Positions 1 to 8,110 of a stretch of DNA of 64,000 nt are shown one piece after another. The position numbers and the translations under genes are program-made. The stretch is from Plantimonas leprariae (lineage in GTDB: Bacteria; Pseudomonadota; Alphaproteobacteria; Rhizobiales; Rhizobiaceae), in assembly GCF_008802405.1 (NCBI RefSeq), contig NZ_VZDO01000002.1, forward strand, positions 337,982 through 401,981, given 5' to 3'. The notes beneath the pieces were generated by a model. The model was not told where the DNA came from. It saw nothing but the letters and a program-made list of their open reading frames with translations, and made no database searches. Each line of letters begins with the position of its first letter. Position 1 is the first letter of the stretch.

Positions 1-332
1 CTGTCCGGATCGATGAAGACGTCCGAGATCGTCACCGGCCGCTGGTGGTAGTCTTCCTGCTCGATCGTCGCGAGCACCGCCGGCGTCAGCCCGTCGTCGG
101 GGCTTTCGGCGAGGGTGATACGGAGCGGCTGCGCATCCATGCCGAGTTCGCCAGGAATGGCATCGACCTGCACGACGCCGCCCGGCAGATAGGTCTGGCC
201 GCCGTAGGTCAGCGGTTCCGAGCCCGTCCAGAAGCCATAGGTGCCGGAGCCGAGATCGAAGCGCATCAGCCCGCGCATCGCGAGCGTTCCGGCGTCCATC
301 TGCACGAGGACCTGCGGCGGCAGCGACCTCAC
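1..332 (-). CDS. phage tail component, N-terminal part (runs off window)
   Basis: The gene starts with GTG at 332, which overlaps the TGA of the preceding gene (GTGA). It reads about 110 residues to the window edge without a stop. The visible part has a mature-looking pattern (DLGSGTYGFWTGSEPLTYGG, then QPLRITLAESPDDG) like the tail or host-specificity proteins that follow the tape-measure gene in siphophages of Rhizobiales. It belongs to the leftward late operon of the prophage. The exact family cannot be fixed from the fragment. Confidence 0.6.
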   Translation of the reverse strand, partial: MRSLPPQVLVQMDAGTLAMRGLMRFDLGSGTYGFWTGSEPLTYGGQTYLPGGVVQVDAIPGELGMDAQPLRITLAESPDDGLTPAVLATIEQEDYHQRPVTISDVFIDPD

Positions 333-943
333 AGCCGGCTCTCGATCAACTGGAAGGTCGCCGAGCGGACCGTCGCCGGATCCTCGCTCCATGACCCGGG
401 GACCGGTCGCATCAGCAGTTCGATCCGGTCGAACAGCACCTGCGCGCCGGCGACGAAGGCGCGCGGCAGCGGCGGTTCGATCTCGACGGTGCGGGTCGAG
501 CCGTTGCCACTCGTTTCGACGATCTGGCCGAGCGCGGTGAGCGCCCCCTGCTTGAACGACAGGAAGTCGCCCGGCGCGAGCACGAGCCCCGCCGCCAGTC
601 CCCCGAGGCCGAGGATGTTGCCGCTCGCGATCGACGTCACATAGCCGGCGTCCGCTTCCGGCCCGCGGGCACATACGTGCGCCGCCGGGCACACATAGGC
701 CGGATGACGATAGAGGACCGGTCGCAACCCCTCTCGCAGCGACTTCCACCAAGCCGAGACCGGCCGCATGCGCAGCTGATGGATCGCTTTCGTCGTGAGG
801 CTCGCCGTCCAGGCGGGATCGGCGTATTCGACGACGTTCGCCAGGCGCTCGCCGCTGCGCGACGCCGAGACGAAACGCTGCAGTTCGGGCACCGGGATCG
901 ACGCCCAGGCGACGGCCGGCAGAGAGCGAGGCGTGGCGACCAT
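329..943 (-). CDS. putative phage tail protein
   Basis: This encodes 204 residues, seven bases after the tape-measure fragment stops and overlapping the next tail gene by GTGA. Such close packing is typical of phage late genes. The sequence has no signal peptide or membrane segment and no motif I can name. The C-terminal half (after about residue 115) is rich in beta-forming residues and ends in a region naming bounds of a measured range (RPVPGSW, FQLIESRL), resembling the proteins encoded directly downstream of tape-measure genes in rhizobial siphophages. The role in tail tip assembly is inferred from position only. Confidence 0.6.
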   Translation of the reverse strand: MVATPRSLPAVAWASIPVPELQRFVSASRSGERLANVVEYADPAWTASLTTKAIHQLRMRPVSAWWKSLREGLRPVLYRHPAYVCPAAHVCARGPEADAGYVTSIASGNILGLGGLAAGLVLAPGDFLSFKQGALTALGQIVETSGNGSTRTVEIEPPLPRAFVAGAQVLFDRIELLMRPVPGSWSEDPATVRSATFQLIESRL

Positions 944-949
944 GCTGGA

Positions 950-1510
950 TCAGACGTGCTTTCCGGCGTAGCGGCGGTTCATCTGGACGTTGCTGACGAA
1001 GCGGCGGTAGCTGCCGCGGTCGTATTCCTTCAGCGCCGCCTGGATCTCGGCGCCAACGCCCTGCTGCGCGCCGCGCGCGTCGACGGTGATCTGCGGCGCA
1101 TAGGTGGAGCCGCCCGACCTTGCACTGCCGGCCCGCACGGACGACGGCGGCGGCACGGCCCGCAAGGCGTCGTTCGGAATGATCGTGCCGTTGCCGGGCG
1201 CCTTCCAGAGTTCCGGCCCTTCCTCGCCGACGAGGTAAGTCTTGCCGCGCTTCACCGGCCCGCCGGAAGCGCGCGCGCCCCCCAGCAAGCCGCCGAGGAG
1301 ATTGCCGAACAGACCGCCGCCACCGCCGCCGGAACCGCCCGTCGAGAATAGACTGTCGAGCGCGCTGTCGAGCAGCTTCTCGCCGATCTTCGAGAGGGCG
1401 CTGGCGAAGGCGTCGGCGGCGCTCTTGCCGTTCTTCAGGTCGTTGATGAAGCCGCCGAGGACATCGCGGCCGAGATCGGCCATCTCCTGCGCGTTGTCGC
1501 GGATCGGCGA
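950..1510 (-). pseudogene. tape-measure protein, C-terminal remnant
   Basis: The frame ending at 950 reads IRDNAQEMADLGRDVLGGF, a helix, then a glycine-rich stretch (GGSGGGGGGLFGNLLGG), then SGGPVKRGKTYLVGEEGPEL. That last motif is the hallmark end of lambda-like and HK97-like tape-measure proteins (G-E-x-G-P-E-L). Only about 185 residues remain, where family members usually have many hundreds. Upstream of about 1504 the same frame is no longer tape-measure-like, because it becomes an out-of-frame reading of the protease gene. An ATG at 1483 could allow expression of the last 177 residues, but the tail-length function must be lost. Confidence 0.75.
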
Positions 1511-2240
1511 AGCCGCGCTCGATGGCTTGGGAGCCCGACATGTATGTCTCAGCGTCCATCCACTTCGCGATGTCCTTTGCCTCGCGCTTGGTGCGCGCCG
1601 CGTAGAGATCGACCATCGCCTGATCGAACGGCTCCAGCCATTCGGCGGTCTCGGCCATGTCGTGCCGGTTGCCGATCGCCACGACCCAGCAGTTGTGAAT
1701 CATCAGGAAGGATGCAGCGCCGATCTCGATGCGGTCGCCCGCCATCGCGATAATCGAAGCGGCCGACGCCGCCATGCCGAACACCTTGACGGTGATGTTC
1801 TGCGGATGCTCGCGCAGCACGTTGAAGACGGCGATCCCTTCGAACATGTCGCCGCCGGGCGAGTTGATTTGCACCTCAACGGGCCGGTCACCGATGGCGC
1901 GAAGCTGCGCCGAAACGCGCTTTGCCGTGATGCCGCCGCCCGACCAGTAATCCTCACCGATGACGTCGAACATCTGGATGACGTTGTCGCCGATCGTCGC
2001 CGCGCGGATGCCGGCCGCGTCGGCGCTCCAGCGGTCGAAGACGCTCGGCTGCGTCAGCGAATGCACGTCCTGCCGGACCGGCAGCGGCATTGCGCCGGGA
2101 CGGGTTTCCGCCTTGACGCTCGGCACGGCGGAGCCGGGCTTCGTCGCGACGCCGCGCGGCGACTTGGCGGCGGTGGCCGTGCTCGTCGATGCGGGAACGC
2201 TCGGCGGACGCCGCCCGCCGGCCGGGTTACTCGTCGTCAT
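1504..2240 (-). pseudogene. ClpP-like prohead protease, truncated at its 3' end
   Basis: The start ATG at 2240 overlaps the portal gene end. After a low-complexity leader of about 70 residues the frame reads a ClpP/S14-type fold: VEVQINSPGGDMFEGIAVFN, then FGMAASAASIIAMAGD with the candidate nucleophile serine, then MIHNCW with the histidine, then a helix ending SGSQAIERGFAD at about 1503. This is the usual head-maturation protease of HK97-like phages, placed as expected after the portal. Homology stops at GFAD, and the DNA passes straight into tape-measure sequence in another frame. By chance the protease frame stays open to the window edge, so any product would carry a long missense tail. 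The major capsid gene that should follow is absent. Confidence 0.75.
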
Positions 2241-3528
2241 CGTCATCGTCCTTCTTCGGAGCCGGTTTCGGCTTCGGCGCCTCGGGCGGCGGGTCGTCGC
2301 CGACGGGAGGCGCGATGCGGCGCGCGGTCATCGGGTTCGGGGCGATCGTGCGCGCCGGCAGGTCGAGCACGTCGCGGACTTCCTCGTAGTCGGTCCACGG
2401 CTGGTGCCCGCCGGCACCGAGCGCCTTCGCCAGGTATTCGCCCTGGTCCTTCATCGTGCCGCGCAAGAGCGCCGCCGGGTTGAAGCGGGCGTCGAAACGC
2501 TCCTTGTCCTTGTTCTCGAGCAGCGTCCGCTTGATCGCCTGCTGCCACATCTCGAACTGCGGCGAGAGGCCGAACGTCACGAAGAAGTTGCCGAGCGCTT
2601 CGATGCCCGAGCCCCAGCTCGTCTCGTCGACCATCAGAAGTGGCCGCGGCACACCGAAGACGCGGGCGATCTCCTCGACCTGCCGGCCGCGCAGCTCGTT
2701 CGCCTGCGCGTCCTTCGCCGACGTGGGCGGCACCTTGAACGTCGTGCCGCCTTCCAAGAGGGGCACCTTGCCGGCGTTGTTCGCGCCGCCGTAGTTCTCG
2801 TTGAACGAGGTGATCAGCCGGTCGAACGCTTCCTGCGTGAGTTCGCCGGGCGTCTCTAGGACGCCGCCGACGAAGGAGCCGCGCTCGTAGAGCCGACGAA
2901 TGGCGAGGTCGACGTCCAGCGCGAGGCGGATCGCGTCGCGTGCCTGCCGGAGCGCCGACTCGCCGACGATGCCGTCGAACGACAACCCGCGCAGATGCAG
3001 GATGTCGGACACGCCGTAGGTGACGCGACCGCCAGACGGCGGGCTGTACTCGTAGACGATCTCCCAGGCGTCGGTCAGCTTCGGCTTCACCCGGTCGGGA
3101 TCGAGCGGGATGAGCCGGACCGGCTTGCGCTTCCGATCGGCGCGGGAATAGTCGACCGACCAGACGACGAGCGCGTAGGCGTTGCCTTTCGTCAACGCCC
3201 GCATCTGCATCAGCGTCCGGAACTCGAAGGCCGTCTGCCAAGCGTTCGGCTCGCGATGCAGCAGCGCGAACAGCGGATGGTCCTTGGCCTTCTCCTTCGT
3301 GTCCGACTCGATCAGGTGCAGCGGCAACATGCCGATGACGTTCGAGATCAGCGTCACGCACCGGTAGACCGACGTGTTGCGCATCGCCTGGCGGACGTTC
3401 ACCTCGCCGTCACCGAGTAGCCAGCCCTCGCCACGCAAGGTGGCGAGCACGATCGGCGTCGGGTCGAGCGGCATGAAGCCTTCGGCCCGCGGCTGCGAGC
3501 GCCCGAAGATGCGATCGATGATGCTCAT
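2227..3528 (-). CDS. HK97-family phage portal protein
   Basis: This is a 433-residue portal, the dodecameric channel through which DNA enters and leaves the capsid. Length and sequence fit the HK97/Phage_portal family: MSIIDRIFGR start, NTSVYRCVTLISNVIGMLPL, HPLFALLHREPNAWQT, GNAYALVVW, LHLRGLSFDGIVGESALRQA, and EEIARVFGVPRPLL with the following SWGSGIEALGNFF helix. The tail is proline-rich and ends in a run of aspartates. The start overlaps the terminase stop by 4 bases and the end overlaps the protease start, so the three are translationally coupled. It appears intact. Confidence 0.93.
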   Translation of the reverse strand: MSIIDRIFGRSQPRAEGFMPLDPTPIVLATLRGEGWLLGDGEVNVRQAMRNTSVYRCVTLISNVIGMLPLHLIESDTKEKAKDHPLFALLHREPNAWQTAFEFRTLMQMRALTKGNAYALVVWSVDYSRADRKRKPVRLIPLDPDRVKPKLTDAWEIVYEYSPPSGGRVTYGVSDILHLRGLSFDGIVGESALRQARDAIRLALDVDLAIRRLYERGSFVGGVLETPGELTQEAFDRLITSFNENYGGANNAGKVPLLEGGTTFKVPPTSAKDAQANELRGRQVEEIARVFGVPRPLLMVDETSWGSGIEALGNFFVTFGLSPQFEMWQQAIKRTLLENKDKERFDARFNPAALLRGTMKDQGEYLAKALGAGGHQPWTDYEEVRDVLDLPARTIAPNPMTARRIAPPVGDDPPPEAPKPKPAPKKDDDDDDE

Positions 3529-5225
3529 CCGACGACGCGCACGCCGCGGGTTTCATAGGGCGAACGGCGCTTCGCTTCCGGGTTCCGGCTCATCAGCTGC
3601 ACCGCATTGAAGAGGCCGATGAGCGGGTCGATCTTCGCCCGGCCCGCCGCCTGTTTCGTGATCAGGATCGCCGAGCCGCGCTGCTCGACCTTCGCGTTGC
3701 CGACGACCCACGCCATCATGCGCGAGCCCTCGTGCCAGAGCGTGCCGTCCTTCAGCTTCCGCTCGGCGCCGAGGATCGCGCCGTTCAACCGGAAGCCTTG
3801 CGGCACCGCGGCGACACGCTCGCCGGCGACGCCGATGCCGGACAGCGCGTCGACCATCGTCGGGATGCCGACCTGGTCGAGGCCGACCGCCCACTTCTCG
3901 GCGAGGATGCCGGCGGCGTCGAGCTGCGCGATGATCTCGCAAACGTCGTCGATATCCTGCGTCGGGCTCTTCGCGACGGTGAGCGTGCCTTCCTGCTCGA
4001 AGTCGCGCAGGTTGACGATGATGTCCTTTCGCCGCTCGAAGACGTCGTCGTGCGCCCAGGCGTGGTGCCAGGCGAGCCAGTCCTTCGTCGTCCGGCAGCG
4101 TCCGATGACGCCGAGGCCGAGAAGATCGTCGAGGCCGCCGCCGTCGACGCCGACCACCGCGACGTCGCAGCGTTGAATCACCGCCGCCAGCGTGATCGAG
4201 GTATCGGCCGCGCCCTCCCAATACTTGCCGCCGATCCAGCCGTCGGTGCGATAGCGAAGGCCGATCTCGACGTTAAAGTGCTGCGACGCCAGCAGCGCCA
4301 GCGCTTCCGCACCCTCTTCCTCCGCCTTCTGCAACTCGTCGGCCAAGTATTCCGGGTCGACCGACCGGCCGAGGTTCGGGTTGACCAGTCCCCAGTTCGC
4401 CCGGTCCTTCCAGCCGTCGTTCTCGGCGAGCGCGTCGGGCAACTCGTAGAGAACGGGCAGGAGCGGACGATTCAGTTCGCCGTCGCGAACTTTGCGAGCC
4501 GTCGCGAGCTCTGCCTTGAAGACGCCGGCCGGCGGCTCCTTCGACTGCGTCGTCGCCTGCATCAGGAAGCCATCCGGTCGCGCCGCAAGCGCGCCGCGGA
4601 TCTCAACGAAGATGTCGGCCGCGTTCGATTTCTTGGCGAAGACGTGCGTCTCGTCGATGAAGGTGTAAGTCGCCTTGCCGCCGGTGATGACGTCGGTGTC
4701 GGCGGCCTTGATCTCCAGCGTCGCTCCGGTGCGCCGGTGCGTGATGGTGCGGATGTGCTTCTGCGGATGGAAGAGCTTCGCCAGTTCCGGGTCCGCCTGA
4801 ATGATACCCCACGCCTGCTTGAAGGCGATGTCGGCGATCTTCTTCGTCGGCGCGATCAGCAGCGCCTCTGCCTCCGGCCTCCGGTTCAGGATCATGACCG
4901 TAACCATGATTGCGGCCGCGCCTGACGACTTCGAGTTCTTCTTCGGCACGAGAAGGAACACCTCGCGCAGCATTCGCCGGTTCGTTGCCGCGTCGTAGGC
5001 GCCGAACAGCGCGGCGACGATCGGGTGAAGCCAGTTCGTCCCAGCATCCAGCATCGTCGGCTTGCCGATCACGTCCGGCATGCGCAGCCGGTTGAAGACG
5101 CGGAGCGCCCGCGCCGCCTCTTCCTCGAACAACGGCAGGTCGGGGACCAACGTCCGTCCGGCCAGCAGGCGCGCGGGCCAGTCCTGGCATGCAGTCGACC
5201 AGGCGGTCGATGTGTCGGCGAGCAT
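3525..5225 (-). CDS. terminase large subunit (HK97 type)
   Basis: This is the ATPase-nuclease motor that packages phage DNA. I place the start at ATG 5225, which overlaps the TerS stop as TGATG and gives 566 residues. The Walker A-like loop reads LLVPKKNSKSSGAA, and Walker B with the catalytic acid reads TYTFIDETHVF. The C-terminal RNase H-like nuclease has VGVDGGGLDDL and late acidic residues before DPLIGLFNAVQLM. Length is normal. It precedes the portal gene with a 4-base overlap. The gene looks functional although the downstream capsid genes are missing. Confidence 0.93.
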   Translation of the reverse strand: MLADTSTAWSTACQDWPARLLAGRTLVPDLPLFEEEAARALRVFNRLRMPDVIGKPTMLDAGTNWLHPIVAALFGAYDAATNRRMLREVFLLVPKKNSKSSGAAAIMVTVMILNRRPEAEALLIAPTKKIADIAFKQAWGIIQADPELAKLFHPQKHIRTITHRRTGATLEIKAADTDVITGGKATYTFIDETHVFAKKSNAADIFVEIRGALAARPDGFLMQATTQSKEPPAGVFKAELATARKVRDGELNRPLLPVLYELPDALAENDGWKDRANWGLVNPNLGRSVDPEYLADELQKAEEEGAEALALLASQHFNVEIGLRYRTDGWIGGKYWEGAADTSITLAAVIQRCDVAVVGVDGGGLDDLLGLGVIGRCRTTKDWLAWHHAWAHDDVFERRKDIIVNLRDFEQEGTLTVAKSPTQDIDDVCEIIAQLDAAGILAEKWAVGLDQVGIPTMVDALSGIGVAGERVAAVPQGFRLNGAILGAERKLKDGTLWHEGSRMMAWVVGNAKVEQRGSAILITKQAAGRAKIDPLIGLFNAVQLMSRNPEAKRRSPYETRGVRVVG

Positions 5226-5668
5226 CAATTCAGCCGTGCGCTTCCGACGTCGAGGTCGTCGCCCCAATCGGTGCCGGCTCCGGCCGTCTCCGCCTCGCGC
5301 TTTGCCTGCTCTTTCTTGCCGAGCCTCGCCTCCGCTCTCGGCTTCGACTGCCTTTCGAACTCCGCCTCGGCACCGGCGACACGGCCGATCTCCTCGAGCT
5401 TCTTCTGAGCCGAAACGTTGCCCGACCGAGCGGACTGGAACATCAGGCCGATGACCTCTTTCCGCCGGTTCGCGTGACCGTTGTTCAGTTCGTCGACGAA
5501 GTGCTTGCGAAGCGTCGGCTCGGAAATGCCCAAGGATCGCGCGATCGTCGCGTCCGATTCGCCGCAGAACTTCATCTCCTCCACCGTTTGCCGTTCATCG
5601 AGGCTCGGTCGGTAGGCGGGCCGACCAACAGGTTTAGGCGACGGGCGAACACGGCGTTCTTTCGGCAT
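5225..5668 (-). CDS. terminase small subunit
   Basis: This is the DNA-recognition subunit that pairs with TerL. I choose ATG 5668 (MPKERRVRPSPKPVGRPAY), giving 147 residues, because the upstream in-frame extension is unlike the family. Residues about 25-60 form a helix-turn-helix (DATIARSLGISEPTLRKHF). A helical centre and a charged tail follow, typical of Terminase_2-like small subunits. About 250 bp between this start and the next gene (5669-5918) hold no gene. They contain a short inverted repeat, GTGAC/GTCAC, near 5772-5787. A packaging site could lie here, but nothing proves it. Confidence 0.75.
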   Translation of the reverse strand: MPKERRVRPSPKPVGRPAYRPSLDERQTVEEMKFCGESDATIARSLGISEPTLRKHFVDELNNGHANRRKEVIGLMFQSARSGNVSAQKKLEEIGRVAGAEAEFERQSKPRAEARLGKKEQAKREAETAGAGTDWGDDLDVGSARLN

Positions 5669-5918
5669 CTCACGATCTCGAAATCTCTCGGGCGCGGAAA
5701 AAATCTCCGCATGTAGGGGCTGCCGGTGCATGCCGGCGCGGTCTCTCCGGACTTTCGGACCCCCTCCCGGCGTGACATTTCGGTCACACCCCGAGGGGCC
5801 GGCGGTCGAGGCGGGTGCGCGGGGTCTCGCTCGCGCGAAAAATCGAGCAGGGCACGGGGTTACGCCCCATAACTTTTCTACTCGTCGCGAGTTGGCGAGG
5901 TATCGCCGAATGCGTTCG

Positions 5919-6164
5919 CTACTCGCTCGAACCGACGAACAACATCACGGGAGGGTGCGCGGTGCCGAGCACGCGCAGGTGGATCGGCTCGCCGGACATG
6001 ATGCGGGCGATCTCTTCGGGCATCGGCTGCCAGGCCGAGACCATCGCCGAGACGGCCGGCCCATCGACCGCGCAGTTGATCAACTCGTCGCGCAGCGGCA
6101 GGCCGATGTAGCCTTGGCTTTCGCCGATGACGCGGGTGCAGCCTTCGACCGTGGCGATGTTCAT
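5919..6164 (-). CDS. hypothetical prophage protein between HNH and terminase genes
   Basis: It encodes 81 residues starting MNIATVEGCTRVIGESQGY. The ATG at 6164 overlaps the HNH stop (ATGA), showing translational coupling, and an in-frame upstream extension lies inside the HNH gene. There are no membrane segments or metal motifs. The body (LPLRDELINCAVDGPAVSAM, then AWQPMPEEIARI) suggests a small alpha/beta domain. I do not recognise a function. Position between an HNH nuclease and the terminase suggests a packaging accessory. Confidence 0.65.
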   Translation of the reverse strand: MNIATVEGCTRVIGESQGYIGLPLRDELINCAVDGPAVSAMVSAWQPMPEEIARIMSGEPIHLRVLGTAHPPVMLFVGSSE

Positions 6165-6460
6165 GTGACTCTTGCTCGCTTGGCCTTCGCCGTCTTGCGG
6201 TTGTGGCAAGGGATGCAGCGCAGGCGGATGTTCCCCGTATCAAAGTCGGAACCGCCGTCCTTCCGTTCATGGATGTGGTCGCCGATGATCCGGCCGCCGG
6301 CGCCGCAGTCCTCGCAGCGGTTGCCCCGCTCTTGCTTCACCTCGGCGACGAGGCCGCGCCAAGCGGGCGACAGGTAGAAGGGCTCGGCTTCCTTCGGCGG
6401 GGAGAGGACGCGGTTCGGCATCGCGCCGATCATCGGCGGCAGGTTCGCGACGCGTCCCAT
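6161..6460 (-). CDS. HNH endonuclease
   Basis: This 99-residue protein starts at ATG 6460 (MGRVANLPPMIGAMPNRV). Longer starts exist but add sequence that overlaps the operator region. The zinc and HNH core is clear: CEDCG, then DHIHERKDGG, then NIRLRCIPCHNRKT. In HK97-like phages such an HNH protein next to the terminase helps cleave packaging sites. The stop overlaps the next gene by ATGA. Confidence in the family is high and in the start moderate. Confidence 0.88.
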   Translation of the reverse strand: MGRVANLPPMIGAMPNRVLSPPKEAEPFYLSPAWRGLVAEVKQERGNRCEDCGAGGRIIGDHIHERKDGGSDFDTGNIRLRCIPCHNRKTAKAKRARVT

Positions 6461-6516
6461 CTCGACCCCGGATGCGGAAACCCCGCCGAACCAAGGCTCG
6501 ACGGGGTGAAAGTATT

Positions 6517-6564
6517 TGCGCAGTTTCTGCATATACCGCTTGCCGGATACGCACTTTCTGCGTA
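6517..6564. promoter_or_regulatory. two related 17-bp palindromes, probable repressor operators
   Basis: Site 1 at 6517-6533 reads TGCGCAGTTTCTGCATA, and site 2 at 6548-6564 reads TACGCACTTTCTGCGTA. Site 2 has perfect 6-base arms around CTTTC. The two share the form T-N-N-GCA-N5-TGC-N-N-A, and their starts are 31 bp apart, about three helical turns. They lie between the leftward HNH/terminase genes and the rightward small genes including the XRE regulator, where a lysis-lysogeny operator is expected. The cognate protein is inferred. Confidence 0.5.
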
Positions 6565-6610
6565 CAAGCAAGGTGTCAGGCAACACCGCCTGACTGCAAA
6601 GGAGAAGGCC

Positions 6611-6700
6611 ATGTCCTACGAGACAGCCAGCCTACTCCTCCAAGTCCTCTCCGTGATGGTGGCACTTGCGATGCTGATCATCACGCTGCGGAGAGGCTAG
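6611..6700 (+). CDS. 29-residue single-span membrane peptide
   Basis: An ATG at 6611 is preceded by a good ribosome-binding site (AAGGAG at about 6599-6604). The peptide has a short polar start, one hydrophobic helix (LLLQVLSVMVALAMLIITL) and an RRG end, the pattern of a real small inner-membrane peptide. It is the first rightward gene after the operator-like palindromes and precedes the XRE gene. The function is unknown. A lysis or exclusion role is only a guess. Confidence 0.5.
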   Translation: MSYETASLLLQVLSVMVALAMLIITLRRG

Positions 6701-6770
6701 GAGCGGCCGGGGGGCCGTAAGGCTCCCCGGTTGCCTTAGCCGAATGTAGACCCAGCGGAGGTAACGAGCA

Positions 6771-7025
6771 ATGCTTGCCACGACACCCGAACAGTTCATC
6801 GCTCTTCGCAAGCAGTTCGGCTACACGCAATCGACGCTCGCTGACCGGCTCGGCATGTCGTTGCGAGCAGTCCAAGACATCGAGAGCGGCAAGGCGAAAG
6901 TCCGGAAGGTACACTCCCTCGCGATGGATCGCATCGCGATCATGCGGGCCGCGTTCACCGGAGATGCGACGCTTCTCACAGAAGAAGCAGTGACCGACGT
7001 TCTTGCGCTCGGCGAGGTACTCTAG
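6771..7025 (+). CDS. XRE/Cro-type transcriptional regulator
   Basis: It encodes 84 residues with a clear lambda-repressor-like helix-turn-helix at residues about 7-45 (FIALRKQFGYTQSTLADRLG, then MSLRAVQDIESGK). An upstream GAGGTAACGAGCA gives a ribosome site. It is too short to include a cleavage or dimer domain, so it resembles Cro or a small immunity regulator. It lies about 200 bp downstream of the paired palindromes, which it may bind. No second repressor gene is visible in the window. Confidence 0.8.
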   Translation: MLATTPEQFIALRKQFGYTQSTLADRLGMSLRAVQDIESGKAKVRKVHSLAMDRIAIMRAAFTGDATLLTEEAVTDVLALGEVL

Positions 7026-7094
7026 CCGAGCTACTTGCCACCGTGAGTCGTTTGCGCCGATTTTTGGTTCCATCTCGACTTCAGGAGGACGCCG

Positions 7095-7283
7095 ATGAGT
7101 GACGAACAACGAGATCTCGCGAAAGCCCGTGTGCAGCACACCTTCGATATGCGGTTCGTGCCAGCCAGTATCGATCATCCTGGCGCTACCGCCGAGATGC
7201 GGTCGGCGAAGGCGCTCGAGTACATCGCTGCTCAGCTAGGCGAAATACGTGACCTCCTCGCAGAGCAGGCTCGGAAGAAGTGA
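7095..7283 (+). CDS. small hypothetical prophage protein
   Basis: This 62-residue soluble protein starts at ATG 7095, preceded by a strong AGGAGG at 7083-7088. The C-terminal half forms an amphipathic helix (SAKALEYIAAQLGEIRDLLA) and a basic end. I recognise no family. It follows the XRE gene on the same strand and may share its transcript. Confidence 0.65.
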   Translation: MSDEQRDLAKARVQHTFDMRFVPASIDHPGATAEMRSAKALEYIAAQLGEIRDLLAEQARKK

Positions 7284-7363
7284 ACTTCGTTCAGATGAAG
7301 GTTGCCGGCCTTCTGTTCCAAGGCGGCCGGCGACCCCTCATGCTGGGGCGGTTGATCGCGCCC

Positions 7364-7666
7364 CTAACATCGCATGTGGAAGCCGCGCAGGCTCTGGCCG
7401 TCGGTCAGCATTGACATGTGGTAAGCGGGTGTCAGCGAGCCGATCTCGGCCGAACTTCGCACCGACGGCGCCTTGATCATCTGCCTGTTATCGACCGTGA
7501 TCGCAGGCGTGGCGACGATGCCGATGTCGACCGGATCGTAGACGCGGAGCTCGTAACCCGCCGGACCGATGCGTTCGGTGGCGAAGCCAGGAGAGGCGAA
7601 CGCGAAGACCGCCAGCATTATCGTGATGCAGGCAGCGAGAAGTCCTCGGAAGACCGAGCCTTTCAT
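7364..7666 (-). CDS. small exported hypothetical protein
   Basis: ATG 7666 gives 100 residues with a textbook signal peptide: MKGSVFRG, then a hydrophobic core LLAACITIMLAVFAF, cleavage near ASPGFA. The mature part has no cysteines or known motif. The longer in-frame start at 7690 adds a poor leader. It faces the rightward small genes. It may be a lysogenic-conversion (moron) protein, inferred only from export and location. Confidence 0.6.
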   Translation of the reverse strand: MKGSVFRGLLAACITIMLAVFAFASPGFATERIGPAGYELRVYDPVDIGIVATPAITVDNRQMIKAPSVRSSAEIGSLTPAYHMSMLTDGQSLRGFHMRC

Positions 7667-7844
7667 GTGCAGACCCTTTCTGCAGAACACCCGGTCGGGC
7701 CGGGAATGGCTACAGGACGAACGCTGCGAACTTCCACGCTAGGTTCATTTGGGCGCCGCAATGGCTCTTCGAGGCAGGATCGCATAACCGGCGAGCGCTC
7801 ACCGATTTTCGCAAGCCCGTTCGCGATGGCGTCCGTCCTGATCT

Positions 7845-7921
7845 TGGTTGCAGAGGCCCGATTCGAACGGGCGACCTCGTGGTTATGAGCCACGCGAGCT
7901 ACCGAACTGCTCTACCCTGCA
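7845..7921 (-). tRNA. tRNA-Met (anticodon CAT) inside the prophage
   Basis: The minus strand folds as a complete 77-nt tRNA. The acceptor TGCAGGG pairs with CTCTGCA (one G-T), the anticodon stem CGTGG/CCACG holds loop CTCATAA, the T-arm contains GTTCGAATC, and an encoded ACCA follows. The anticodon stem lacks the three G-C pairs of initiators, so it is elongator-like. A CAT anticodon could also be read as Ile2 if lysidine-modified. It lies between prophage genes. Confidence 0.85.
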
Positions 7922-8110
7922 GAACTCTTGCCGCTGTTCCCGATGGTGCCTTGCGGCGTCCGTCCATCGGCGAGGCTTCGGGCTTGCCGGCAGATCGCTC
8001 TGCCACTGCCGCTCGCGGCGCTCCTCGCTGGGATCTCGTCAGCCACCCATCCGATGGCGGTTTGCCTCCATCTGTCGACCTCCCATGTGGCCGCTGCAGA
8101 GGAGAACAGA

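Noticed and set aside
1..1503. Reading the protease frame through to the window edge as one giant fusion protein
   Set aside because: Beyond GFAD the frame is Arg-rich missense over tape-measure and tail genes. The openness is a compositional accident.
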